A stretch of 64,000 nucleotides of DNA, from positions 103,524 to 167,523 of the forward strand of contig NZ_MRBL01000013.1 of NCBI RefSeq assembly GCF_001969855.1, in the 5' to 3' direction. The position numbers were made by a program, and so were the translations under genes. Below the pieces are notes generated by a model that was not told where the DNA came from, did no database searches, and saw only the letters and a program-made list of their open reading frames with translations. Below, in pieces: positions 24,703 through 32,429 of this stretch; the stretch's first letter is position 1, and every line of letters begins with the position of its first letter. Source of the DNA: Bacillus haynesii (lineage in GTDB: Bacteria; Bacillota; Bacilli; Bacillales; Bacillaceae).

Positions 24703-26754
24703 TTAATTGGATGAATAGGCTTCGATTAAACGTTTGATATGCTCCAACGACTCGGTTTCCTTTAAGGAATCCTGATTTTCTTTATTGCTGAGAAGCCGGG
24801 TCAGTTGGGAAAGTGCTTTCAGATGTGTCGTATGGTCAACCGCCGCAATGCAAAACAAAAGCCTTACCGGATACTGTTCATCATCCAAAAAATAGACCGG
24901 CTCCTTCAGTTTCAGGAGACTCATTCCCACTTTTCGGACGCCCTTTTCAGGTCTTGCGTGAGGGACGGCAATCTCGGGGCCGATGATCATATAAGGTCCC
25001 ATCGTTTTGACATTGTCGATCATGGCATCTGTGTATTCCTTCAAGATCACCTCCTTATCAAGCAAAGGCTTTGCCGCTGTTTGAATCGCTTCTTCCCAGC
25101 TTTTAATTTGGTCAGCCATTTGAATGGTTTCGTCTGTCAGCAGATCTTTCAGCACTGGTCGTTTCCCCCTTGTTTCCGTCACTTTTTGAACAAACACAAT
25201 ATTTTCTAATGATTCTCTTAGTCCTTTTTCGTCGATGATACTGGCGTGCTTCTCGAGAATGTGAAGAAATTCGTCTGTCAAAAGCTCCCTTTGCTTCACA
25301 CCGAACATTTCCTGATACACTTCATTGACAAGCCTGCTTTTTTCAGCGGGCGTCATCAGCGGCCTGACCATGTAGTATCGCTTTTTGGTTTTAAGCTCAA
25401 CAGTGGAAAACACGGCATCATAATGATCAAAGACGTCAGGTGTGAATTCCTGCAAAGGCATCGCCTTCTCAACGACAATCTCTGAAAATAACGATTCAAG
25501 CTGGTGCCTGACCATCAAGGATGAGCTGACACCGCTCGGGCAGACGACGACAGCCGTCTTTTTGGATGATCCGGACTGCATCGGCTGCTCAAGCAATGCA
25601 CCAAAATGAATCGTGATAAAGCCGATTTCTTCCTCTGGAACCGGTTTGTTCAGCAGCGCTTCAAGGTGCCGCATCAGCTTTTGAACGATGGTAAACAGTT
25701 CTTTATGCTCTTTCTTAATTTTGCTGAGCAGGGGATTGTGAATCGGAATGCGGTATTTCATTCTGAAATATGCCGGCTTCAAGTGCCGGTAAAGAGATTC
25801 CGCCACATCACGCCTCCTTGGAAATGTGATGCATGCCCTTGATTCAAATTCAAACACAAGTTTTTCACACAGCTGATAAAGCGGATCATGTGCCTGCTGT
25901 TGTCCGAATGAAAGCCCGAGCAGCTGGATCAAAATGTAGCAAAGTTCGGTTTCATGGACGGGAATCCGAAGTTCATTCACAAGCGTTGCGGCTGCGTTTT
26001 TCAGCGGACTTTGCTTTAAAAGCTCCCCCTCCTCCTGGTGAAAACGGACAATTTTTCCTTCGGCTACTCTGATCGAATACATCATCAGAAAGTAGATAAA
26101 TTCATTAAGCCTTTCTTCAACGAGTTGAAGCCTGTATTCTTTTGAGACAAGTTCAACCGCTCTTTTGATTTCTTGTTGTGTGTCATCGTGCGAGCCGGAA
26201 ATTTTTAAAATATAATGAAGGATTTCTTTGCCGTAAGGCTTCTGCAGGAAAGAAGAAAGGTGGTGCATGACCGGAACTCTTTTATCAAACTCGCTTCCTA
26301 TTAAATGATAGCCGCGCTGTCTTGTATATCTGATTGCCACTAAAAACGGAGTCAGCGCCTCATTCGCTTTTTTCACATCATTCATGACCGTATTTTTGCT
26401 GACCTGCAATAACTGTGTCAGATGAGCGGATGAAATCGGCTCTCTGCGGACAAACAGAAACATGTACAAGGCTTTGATCCGCTCTTCCTGCGTGAAAATA
26501 AACGAGCGGCCGATGTCTGAACAGGCTTCGGAGAACCGCAATTCAAGCAATTTTTCCGGAACGGACAGCCTATTCTTTCTTTTATATTCGATTTCAGGCA
26601 GCTGCTTGCCGGTCAGCCAATGATTGATTTTATCCAGGTCATAGCAGATTTGCCGTTTCGATAATTGAAAATGATCAAGCAGCTGATGCATTGTCGCTTC
26701 TCTGACACGCAGCAAATATTGGAGCAATTGAGCCGGACGTTTCTCGTTGATCAT
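24703..26754 (-). CDS. BglG/MtlR-type PRD activator with EIIB and EIIA domains
   Basis: About 683 residues. Order: HTH (PAQLLQYLLRVREATMHQLL, then LSKRQICYDLDKIN), a second HTH around 90-150, two PRDs at about 185-400, a GatB-like EIIB (VVVCPSGVSSSLMV, cysteine near 410) and a C-terminal EIIA of the mannitol/fructose/Ula class with the histidine in EIAVPHARPEKGV. It probably activates its operon when unphosphorylated by its own EIIB. The EIIA domain may also serve the transporter, as no other EIIA is present (inference). The start at 26754 follows AAGGGGGGCG; an in-frame upstream start at 26820 is less likely. Confidence 0.88.
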   Translation of the reverse strand: MINEKRPAQLLQYLLRVREATMHQLLDHFQLSKRQICYDLDKINHWLTGKQLPEIEYKRKNRLSVPEKLLELRFSEACSDIGRSFIFTQEERIKALYMFLFVRREPISSAHLTQLLQVSKNTVMNDVKKANEALTPFLVAIRYTRQRGYHLIGSEFDKRVPVMHHLSSFLQKPYGKEILHYILKISGSHDDTQQEIKRAVELVSKEYRLQLVEERLNEFIYFLMMYSIRVAEGKIVRFHQEEGELLKQSPLKNAAATLVNELRIPVHETELCYILIQLLGLSFGQQQAHDPLYQLCEKLVFEFESRACITFPRRRDVAESLYRHLKPAYFRMKYRIPIHNPLLSKIKKEHKELFTIVQKLMRHLEALLNKPVPEEEIGFITIHFGALLEQPMQSGSSKKTAVVVCPSGVSSSLMVRHQLESLFSEIVVEKAMPLQEFTPDVFDHYDAVFSTVELKTKKRYYMVRPLMTPAEKSRLVNEVYQEMFGVKQRELLTDEFLHILEKHASIIDEKGLRESLENIVFVQKVTETRGKRPVLKDLLTDETIQMADQIKSWEEAIQTAAKPLLDKEVILKEYTDAMIDNVKTMGPYMIIGPEIAVPHARPEKGVRKVGMSLLKLKEPVYFLDDEQYPVRLLFCIAAVDHTTHLKALSQLTRLLSNKENQDSLKETESLEHIKRLIEAYSSN

Positions 26755-26783
26755 TTTTGCGCCCCCCTTATTGTCATCATATA

Positions 26784-26797
26784 ATAAAGCGCTTTCA
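26784..26797 (-). promoter_or_regulatory. cre site upstream of the PTS-transketolase operon
   Basis: The minus strand reads TGAAAGCGCTTTAT, which matches the CcpA cre consensus apart from the last two bases, right before TATTAT-like -10 sequence. The position about 30 nt upstream of the regulator start predicts CcpA repression in the presence of a preferred sugar. Confidence 0.75.
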
Positions 26798-26882
26798 TTT
26801 TGTCTGCCGATTGGGCACAATTCATGGGACTTCCGATCTTCAAGATTGGTCTGATATCCTTCTTTTTTATCGTATAAGCATG

Positions 26883-26918
26883 AAAAAACCTCTCAGAAGG
26901 TGGTTGAGAGGTTTTTTT
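26883..26918 (-). terminator. Intrinsic terminator after the TrmO-like gene
   Basis: AAAAACCTCTC / GAGAGGTTTTT stem with A/T runs on both sides, 11-nt loop, located behind the stop codon of the TrmO-like gene. The plus strand also has a long T run. Confidence 0.8.
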
Positions 26919-26925
26919 CTATCCA

Positions 26926-27390
26926 TCAGCTTTCATGCCAATATATTTTCATCAAATCTTCCGACCACTTCGGCTGTATGATTTGCCCTTTCGGAAGAAA
27001 CTCTTTCATCACCGGTTTGATATCGATTACAGGTGTCCCGTCAATCGCATCCAACCCTTTCACTACAAGCTTGCTCCCCGATTTTTCAAGGAGAGTGACA
27101 ACGGTCGCGCCGAGCCTGTTCGGCCTGTTTTTTCCCCTTTGGGCGAAAATGCCTGTCTCCGGATAGTTTTGATTGTTTCTCGGGCGCCGAGCCTGATATT
27201 GTATTTGATCCTCTTTTACTTGATGAAAGTAAAAGATAATGTCCAAATGGGAAAATGCTTCGATCCCTTTTAAAGCGTCCGGATGGATGCCTTCAGCCAA
27301 TTTAACTTCAGAAATCACATCACCCCAATGATCATCCTTCGGCATAGTCCGCAAATTTTTCACAAACGCGACAGGCTTTATTTCTATCAA
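26926..27390 (-). CDS. TrmO/YaeB-type (UPF0066) tRNA methyltransferase-like protein
   Basis: 154 residues that match the N-terminal UPF0066 domain of TrmO (YaeB), which methylates threonylcarbamoyl-adenosine in tRNA using SAM. Visible: IEAFSHLDIIFYFH, then IFAQRGKNRPNRLGATVVTLLE, LVVKGLDAIDGTPVIDIKP. TrmO of E. coli is near 235 residues; this protein lacks its C-terminal part, as do many short homologues. The start is TTG behind GGGGGATAAAA. Function beyond the family is uncertain. Confidence 0.75.
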   Translation of the reverse strand: MIEIKPVAFVKNLRTMPKDDHWGDVISEVKLAEGIHPDALKGIEAFSHLDIIFYFHQVKEDQIQYQARRPRNNQNYPETGIFAQRGKNRPNRLGATVVTLLEKSGSKLVVKGLDAIDGTPVIDIKPVMKEFLPKGQIIQPKWSEDLMKIYWHES

Positions 27391-27405
27391 TTTTATCCCC
27401 CGCTT

Positions 27406-27801
27406 TCACTTCGCTTCCATAAAAATCCCGATCTCCGCTTTCGCTGCCGGTTTTCCGTTGACTGAGGCGGTTCCGTTGCCGAATAAAAACCCCCTTTTAA
27501 AGCGGGAAACTTCAAAATAAAGATCAAGTTTGTCTCCCACAAAGACCTTGCCGGTATATTCAGCTTTTTTCACCGAAGACAGAAAGCCGATCTCAGCCGG
27601 GTCTTTGAGCGCAGTAAATGCAGCGGTCTGAGCCAGCGCTTCAATGATAATGGAAAATGGCATTTCCTTTTGGTTTTCCGTAATAAACCAGTCGTTTTCC
27701 GTTATAAATTTATATCCTTTCACCCATTTTCCCGGCTCGCTTTCTACAACACGGTCAATGAATAGAAACGGATATCGATGCGGCAGTACAGTGTTGTTCA
27801 C
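27406..27801 (-). CDS. ycsD: FabZ-like hotdog protein YcsD
   Basis: About 131 residues with the hotdog fold of FabZ dehydratases: N-terminal LPHRYPFLFIDRVVE and the helix IIIEALAQTAAF are characteristic. The catalytic GHFPG...PVMPG segment is missing: the region before the helix reads DWFITENQKEMPFS, so the active-site histidine is absent and a normal dehydratase reaction is doubtful. GTG at 27801 behind AAAAAAGGATG is preferred to the ATG at 27810, which overlaps the ribosome site. A TATAAT -10 precedes it. Confidence 0.8.
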   Translation of the reverse strand: MNNTVLPHRYPFLFIDRVVESEPGKWVKGYKFITENDWFITENQKEMPFSIIIEALAQTAAFTALKDPAEIGFLSSVKKAEYTGKVFVGDKLDLYFEVSRFKRGFLFGNGTASVNGKPAAKAEIGIFMEAK

Positions 27802-27895
27802 GCTGATCATCCTTTTTTACATAATTATACCGCAGTTTCATTTTTTTCTCTTTTTAAATGGCTGCTGAACGATCAGTTGCAAGCTTCACCATGAC

Positions 27896-27924
27896 AAAAA
27901 GCCGGGGCCTAAGCTCCGGCTTTG
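27896..27924 (-). terminator. Intrinsic terminator after the dicarboxylate symporter
   Basis: AAAGCCGGAGC-TTAG-GCCCCGGCTTTTTG hairpin on the minus strand, directly behind the symporter stop codon. Confidence 0.85.
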
Positions 27925-27929
27925 CTTCA

Positions 27930-29570
27930 TCAATTCGATTTCAGATTGTCCGGGAAGACGGTCAGATCCACTCCCCATAAATGCGGAAGAATGTAGAACA
28001 CAGCTCCGACGATTAAAATCAGTGTGAATATATTAATCATAAAGCCGGTTCGAACCATCTCGCTGATCTTCAATTTGCCCGATGCGAAAATAATCGCATT
28101 CGGCGGCGTGCCGACCGGCAGCATAAAGGCGCAGTTTGCCGCCATTGCAGCAGGCACCATTAATGCATACGGGTGAACATTCAGCGCTAAAGCGAGCGAG
28201 GCCAGTACAGGCAGGATCATAGTCGCCGTAGCCGTATTCGACGTAATCTCCGTCAAAAACAGCACCAATGCCGCTGAGATAACGACAATAACCACAAAGT
28301 TAAATCCATCCAATACCGTAAGCCTTCCGCCGATCCATTCCGCCAGACCGGTTTCTTTAAAGCCGGTCGCGAGCGCCAAGCCTCCTCCGAATAAAAGGAG
28401 AATCCCCCACGGCAAGTCCTTCGATACCGACCAGTCCAATACCCTGCCCCCTTTATTGAGCGAAGGGATCAAGAAGAGCAATGAAGCTGCGAATATCGCA
28501 ATCATTGTATCGTCAATACCCGGTATTTTGTCATCCCATAAAAACGTCCTCGTCACCCACATAAACGCGGCAAACCCAAAGACAAGCAGAACCATTGTTT
28601 CTTCAAAGCTCATCTTTCCGAGCTTTCTTTTTTCTTCGAGAATCAATTCTTTTCCGCCCGGAAGCTCCTTCATCTTGATCGGATGGGCCACTTTCGTCAA
28701 GTACAACCATACCGCTACAAGCAAAATGACGACGACCGGAACGGCAAAAGCCATCCATCCACCGAAAGACACTTCAACACCGTACAACTTTTTAATATTG
28801 GCCGCCAAAATAATGTTCGGCGGCGTGCCGATCAGTGTACCAAGTCCGCCGATTGTCCCCGCATACCCGATGCTGAAGATCAGCGCTTTTGAAAATTTCG
28901 CTTCTTCTCCGGCTAAATCTTTTCTTTCAGATTTCATGACGGCTGATACCTGGTGAATGATAGCGGTTCCAATCGGAAGCATCATCATGACCGCGGCCGT
29001 ATTTGAGACCCACATGGACAAAAACCCTGTGGCCGCCATAAAACCGAGGACGATCCTTGAAGTGCTCGTACCCACTACAGAAATGATATTGAGCGCGATC
29101 CGTTTATGAAGATTCCAACGCTCCATCGCAAGTGCAATCAAGAAGCCTCCTAAGAATAAAAAGACGATCGGATCGCCGTAGCTTGACGTGACAGCTGCCC
29201 CTTCCAGCGCCCCGGTCAGCGGAAGCAGCACGATCGGCAGCAATGATGCAGCCGGAATCGGAACAGCCTCCGTAATCCACCAAACCGCAACCCACAAAGT
29301 GGTCGCCAATACCATTCTTCCTTCATAGCTCAGACCTTCGGGAAAAAAGAACAAAAGGACGGCAAAAAACAATGCAGGACCAAGCAGCAGTCCGATTTTT
29401 TGAGGCGTTTTATAGCTCGGCGGCTTCTCTTCCTTCATGGTTTGCTCCGACTTTATCTTTAAACCGGCATCTTTTCCCGCTCTGACAGGCATGGCGAACA
29501 AAAGCAGCCTCTTTGCTTCCCGGTGTGATCTCCAAAGCATATCCCATGCTGACACAACGCTTGATTTCAT
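27930..29570 (-). CDS. sdcL: Na+/dicarboxylate symporter (DASS, SdcL)
   Basis: 546 residues, SLC13/DASS family. After a 60-residue hydrophilic N-terminus come about eleven membrane segments. The two family motifs are visible: SNTAAVMMMLPIG (SNT) with IGTPPNIILA, and SNTATATMILPV with VGTPPNAIIF. It imports succinate, fumarate or malate with Na+. I match it to SdcL, characterised in B. licheniformis. RBS AAGGGGG. A promoter and a cre site lie upstream and a GntR regulator is divergent. Confidence 0.9.
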   Translation of the reverse strand: MKSSVVSAWDMLWRSHREAKRLLLFAMPVRAGKDAGLKIKSEQTMKEEKPPSYKTPQKIGLLLGPALFFAVLLFFFPEGLSYEGRMVLATTLWVAVWWITEAVPIPAASLLPIVLLPLTGALEGAAVTSSYGDPIVFLFLGGFLIALAMERWNLHKRIALNIISVVGTSTSRIVLGFMAATGFLSMWVSNTAAVMMMLPIGTAIIHQVSAVMKSERKDLAGEEAKFSKALIFSIGYAGTIGGLGTLIGTPPNIILAANIKKLYGVEVSFGGWMAFAVPVVVILLVAVWLYLTKVAHPIKMKELPGGKELILEEKRKLGKMSFEETMVLLVFGFAAFMWVTRTFLWDDKIPGIDDTMIAIFAASLLFLIPSLNKGGRVLDWSVSKDLPWGILLLFGGGLALATGFKETGLAEWIGGRLTVLDGFNFVVIVVISAALVLFLTEITSNTATATMILPVLASLALALNVHPYALMVPAAMAANCAFMLPVGTPPNAIIFASGKLKISEMVRTGFMINIFTLILIVGAVFYILPHLWGVDLTVFPDNLKSN

Positions 29571-29595
29571 AAAAAATCCCCCTTCCCCTCTATCG

Positions 29596-29609
29596 ATAAA
29601 GCGCTTACA
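29596..29609 (-). promoter_or_regulatory. cre site upstream of sdcL
   Basis: The minus strand reads TGTAAGCGCTTTAT, a close match to the CcpA consensus, about 28-40 nt before the sdcL start and downstream of its promoter: a roadblock-type position. Confidence 0.75.
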
Positions 29610-29634
29610 ATAGTAATCAAAAAGTAAGCTGCCG

Positions 29635-29646
29635 ACTGTCGACAGT
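29635..29646. promoter_or_regulatory. Palindromic operator candidate for the GntR regulator
   Basis: ACTGTCGACAGT is a perfect 12-bp palindrome of the kind bound by FadR-subfamily GntR proteins. It lies just downstream of the sdcL -10 element, so binding would block sdcL, and it also lies upstream of the divergent regulator gene. Confidence 0.55.
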
Positions 29647-29655
29647 TATAACTTA

Positions 29656-29683
29656 ATTATAACGGACAGCTAATGGCAGTCAA
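29656..29683 (-). promoter_or_regulatory. Sigma-A promoter of sdcL
   Basis: The minus strand reads TTGACT, 16 nt, TATAAT. The start point would be about 80 nt before the gene, with the palindrome and the cre site within the 5' untranslated region. Confidence 0.7.
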
Positions 29684-29797
29684 CACTTTTTTGTCACAAA
29701 ATACTCAATATTATGGTAATTTTAGGTTGATGGTATTTCTCTCTTTTTGCTAGACTATTAGTGATTTCCGCAGTGAAAAATAAACGAGGTGAACAGC

Positions 29798-30466
29798 GTG
29801 AAGTTTTCGATCCAACGTGCAGTCTCTTATCATGATCAAGTCCATCACTATTTAAAAGATATGATTATTAAAGGAGGATATCAGCCAGGCGAACGGATCT
29901 ACGAATCCAAAATCGCCAAGGAGCTGCAAGTGAGCCGCAGCCCCGTTAGGGAGGCAGTTCGGACACTTGAACAGGAAGGCCTGTTATTGATAGATGATAA
30001 ATCAAAAATTACAGTTTATGAACCGACAATCAAAGACCTTGAAGAAATATACCAATGCCGCCAGGCGCTCGAATCCTTAGCCGTTTCATTAGCGACCCGC
30101 CTTGCTTCAAATGAAACACTGGAACTCATTTCCGAAACGCTCTCTGAAGCGCATAAGCACCAAGAAAGCCAAGGTCCGGAGTCGGCCAATGCTCTGCTTC
30201 GTCTAAATACGCGATTTCATGATGTCATCATCGAAGCGAGCGAAAACGAACGCCTGCAAAAACAGCTGCTTGATTTGCGGTCGCTGACCTTTTTCTACCG
30301 GAGCAAAAACCTTGAAAGACCGGAGCGCACCCTTGACATCATCAATCAGCACGAGGAGATTCTGCATCACATGCAGAACAGAGATGATGCAAAAGCTGCC
30401 GATTCAATGAGAAAGCATATAGAGGCAGACCTTTGCTACTTAAAAGAGGTGTTGTTCGCACGCTAA
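29798..30466 (+). CDS. GntR-family (FadR-type) regulator
   Basis: About 222 residues: an N-terminal winged helix (QPGERIYESKIAKELQVSRSPVREAVRTLEQEGLL) and an FCD-type helical ligand domain with NTRFHDVIIEASENERL and HEEILHHMQNRDDAKA. FadR-type members respond to acids and often control a linked transporter. It is divergent from the dicarboxylate symporter, which it probably controls. The GTG at 29798 follows GAGGTGAAC; a GTG at 29789 lies inside that site. Confidence 0.85.
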   Translation: MKFSIQRAVSYHDQVHHYLKDMIIKGGYQPGERIYESKIAKELQVSRSPVREAVRTLEQEGLLLIDDKSKITVYEPTIKDLEEIYQCRQALESLAVSLATRLASNETLELISETLSEAHKHQESQGPESANALLRLNTRFHDVIIEASENERLQKQLLDLRSLTFFYRSKNLERPERTLDIINQHEEILHHMQNRDDAKAADSMRKHIEADLCYLKEVLFAR

Positions 30467-30492
30467 AAAAGCAGGGTTTCCCCTGCTTTTTT
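30465..30492. terminator. Bidirectional terminator between the GntR gene and nasF
   Basis: AAAAAAGCAGGG-TTTC-CCCTGCTTTTTT perfect stem between convergent genes. Confidence 0.9.
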
Positions 30493-31952
30493 CAGATCTG
30501 ACAGACAAATTCGGCTGTTCGGTTGATCCCTTTGATGACATCCGGAAGACGATCGCATTCATTCACGACATGAACGCGCTCAAACCCGACGGCTTCAGCC
30601 CTTTTCCCCGCTTCTTCGGTGAGGCAGATCGCCTGAAGACGGGCAGCCGCTTTTTCCGGATTGAGGCCGATTGTCTCCGCCTCGTTTACGAACAGCTCGA
30701 CGCATGTTCGATTCGAAAACAACACTACATCAACAGGAAATTCATCGATTTCCCGTTTAATGATCGAAGTAAAGCGGCTGTCGATCATCCTGTCATGTGT
30801 AATCAATACCTCACACCCGGAGTGCGGTTGATGTTGCACGGCTTCCCGGCTGCCGATCAGCAAACAGCTGCCCGAGATCGGCATTTCCGTTTGTAGAAAA
30901 GCGGCAAATCCCCGTTCTTCAAGAGCTGCTTTTACATGCTGATCTGAAGCGTAGAGCCGTCCGCGCATTTCCCTGACATCGATCTTCAAAGCGGCAAGCC
31001 GGCTGAAAAATCTGCGCAGTGACGCACTTGAGGTGAACAGCAGGCTGTCAAAAGAAGCAATTCGATCTAAAACTGCATCATCAGGCACCGTTTCGGCTAA
31101 TTTCCATTTCGGCCATTCAACAACTTCAGCGCCTTGTTCACGAAGCTCCTCCACTGGAATTCGTTCTTCTTCACAGCTTTTGACTGCCATGATGTTTAGC
31201 CCGATCAAAGGCTTTTCTTCAAACCAGCTGTTCTGCCTGAATGATACGATGTCGCCGATGACGATGATCGCGGGATTTTTGATCTGATGCTCGGTTATTT
31301 TTTCCCTGATATTCTGCAATGTCCCTTTAACGCTCCGCTGCCGGCCCCATGTGCCCCATTGGATGACCATCGCGGGAACAAGGGGGGACTTGCCGTTTTT
31401 CATCAGCTGCTCGCATATATAACCAAGGTTTTTGATCCCCATGTAAAAGACGAGGGTTTGGACGCCCTTGGCCAGCCCTTCCCAATTCATCTCCGGCTTG
31501 CCCGATTTATCATGTGCGGTGACAACGGCAAAGGATGAAGCGAAATCGCGGTGAGTCACAGGCAGTCCGGCATAAAGAGGCGCGGCGATTCCCGATGTAA
31601 TGCCGGGCACCATTTCGTACGGGATGCCGTGTTCGCTGACGGCGGCCGCTTCTTCCCCGACTCTGCCGAACACGCTCGGGTCTCCTCCTTTCAGCCGGAC
31701 CACTTTGAGGCCTTTCAGGCCCTTTTCAATGAGCAGTGCATTGATTTCACTTTGTTTCATATAATGGCGGTCCGGGAGCTTGCCGCAGTAGACAAATTCG
31801 CATGCTGCTTTTGCATGCTCAAGCAGCCGGGAATTGACGAGCCTGTCATACAATATGACATCCGCCGCCTCGATCAGCGTTCTTCCTTTTAATGTGATCA
31901 ATCCTGAATCGCCCGGTCCGGCCCCGACAAAATATACTTTCCCATTCCCCAT
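30492..31952 (-). CDS. nasF: Uroporphyrinogen-III C-methyltransferase (siroheme synthesis)
   Basis: About 486 residues. The N-terminal 240 residues are the SUMT domain (YFVGAGPGDSGLITLKG, VRLKGGDPSVFGRVGEEA, MVPGITSGIAAPLYAG). The remaining part resembles the HemD uroporphyrinogen-III synthase fold. It supplies precorrin-2 for siroheme of the nitrite reductase NasD. ATG at 31952, preceded by AAGGATGACAG; a TTG at 31955 is an alternative. Last gene of the nas operon, 127 bp after nasE, so it may have extra control. Confidence 0.92.
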   Translation of the reverse strand: MGNGKVYFVGAGPGDSGLITLKGRTLIEAADVILYDRLVNSRLLEHAKAACEFVYCGKLPDRHYMKQSEINALLIEKGLKGLKVVRLKGGDPSVFGRVGEEAAAVSEHGIPYEMVPGITSGIAAPLYAGLPVTHRDFASSFAVVTAHDKSGKPEMNWEGLAKGVQTLVFYMGIKNLGYICEQLMKNGKSPLVPAMVIQWGTWGRQRSVKGTLQNIREKITEHQIKNPAIIVIGDIVSFRQNSWFEEKPLIGLNIMAVKSCEEERIPVEELREQGAEVVEWPKWKLAETVPDDAVLDRIASFDSLLFTSSASLRRFFSRLAALKIDVREMRGRLYASDQHVKAALEERGFAAFLQTEMPISGSCLLIGSREAVQHQPHSGCEVLITHDRMIDSRFTSIIKREIDEFPVDVVLFSNRTCVELFVNEAETIGLNPEKAAARLQAICLTEEAGKRAEAVGFERVHVVNECDRLPDVIKGINRTAEFVCQI

Positions 31953-32078
31953 CAACTGTCATCCTTCCATCTGCCGATCTTTGAACGCGTTTGTTTTTTT
32001 AATAAAGAGGGGTCACGTTCAGCGACCCTTAAGGCTTTGAAATATTGCGGGTACGCATTATTTCGCTTGTTGTGCCGT

Positions 32079-32399
32079 TTAATAAACGATATACAAATCT
32101 TCGCCTTCAACGACCGTTTCGTATGTCTGAATACACCCTGTATCAGGCTCTTGAACTTTGCCGTCTTCAAGGCTGATCTTCCAGTCGTGCATCGGACAGA
32201 AGACGAATTCGCCGCTTACCATTCCTTCGGCAAGCACGCCCCCTTTGTGGGGGCAGCGGTTTTCAATCGCGCGGACGCTGCCGTTTGAAAGCTTGAATAC
32301 CGCAATTTCCTTGTCCTCGATAAGCACTGTCTTTCCAAGCTGATTCGGCAAATCCCCGACCTTCGAAACAAACACCTTTGCTAAGTTCTTGTTCACCAT
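32079..32399 (-). CDS. nasE: Nitrite reductase [NAD(P)H] small subunit
   Basis: 106-residue Rieske-type NirD-like protein. The cluster ligands are in [14 protein letters not shown] and [14 protein letters not shown] (CxH...CxxH), so a [2Fe-2S] centre is expected here. It forms the assimilatory nitrite reductase with NasD. AGGAGGAATTCAC precedes the ATG. It lies 30 bp after nasD. Confidence 0.95.
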   Translation of the reverse strand: MVNKNLAKVFVSKVGDLPNQLGKTVLIEDKEIAVFKLSNGSVRAIENRCPHKGGVLAEGMVSGEFVFCPMHDWKISLEDGKVQEPDTGCIQTYETVVEGEDLYIVY

Positions 32400-32429
32400 G
32401 TGAATTCCTCCTCAAGTTGGTTTCTCATT

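Noticed and set aside
28456..28956. Open frame of 166 codons on the plus strand
   Set aside because: Antisense to the symporter gene; no start signal.
32010..32028. Terminator between nasE and nasF
   Set aside because: Only a 5-bp GGGTC/GACCC stem with mismatches above and no close U-tract.
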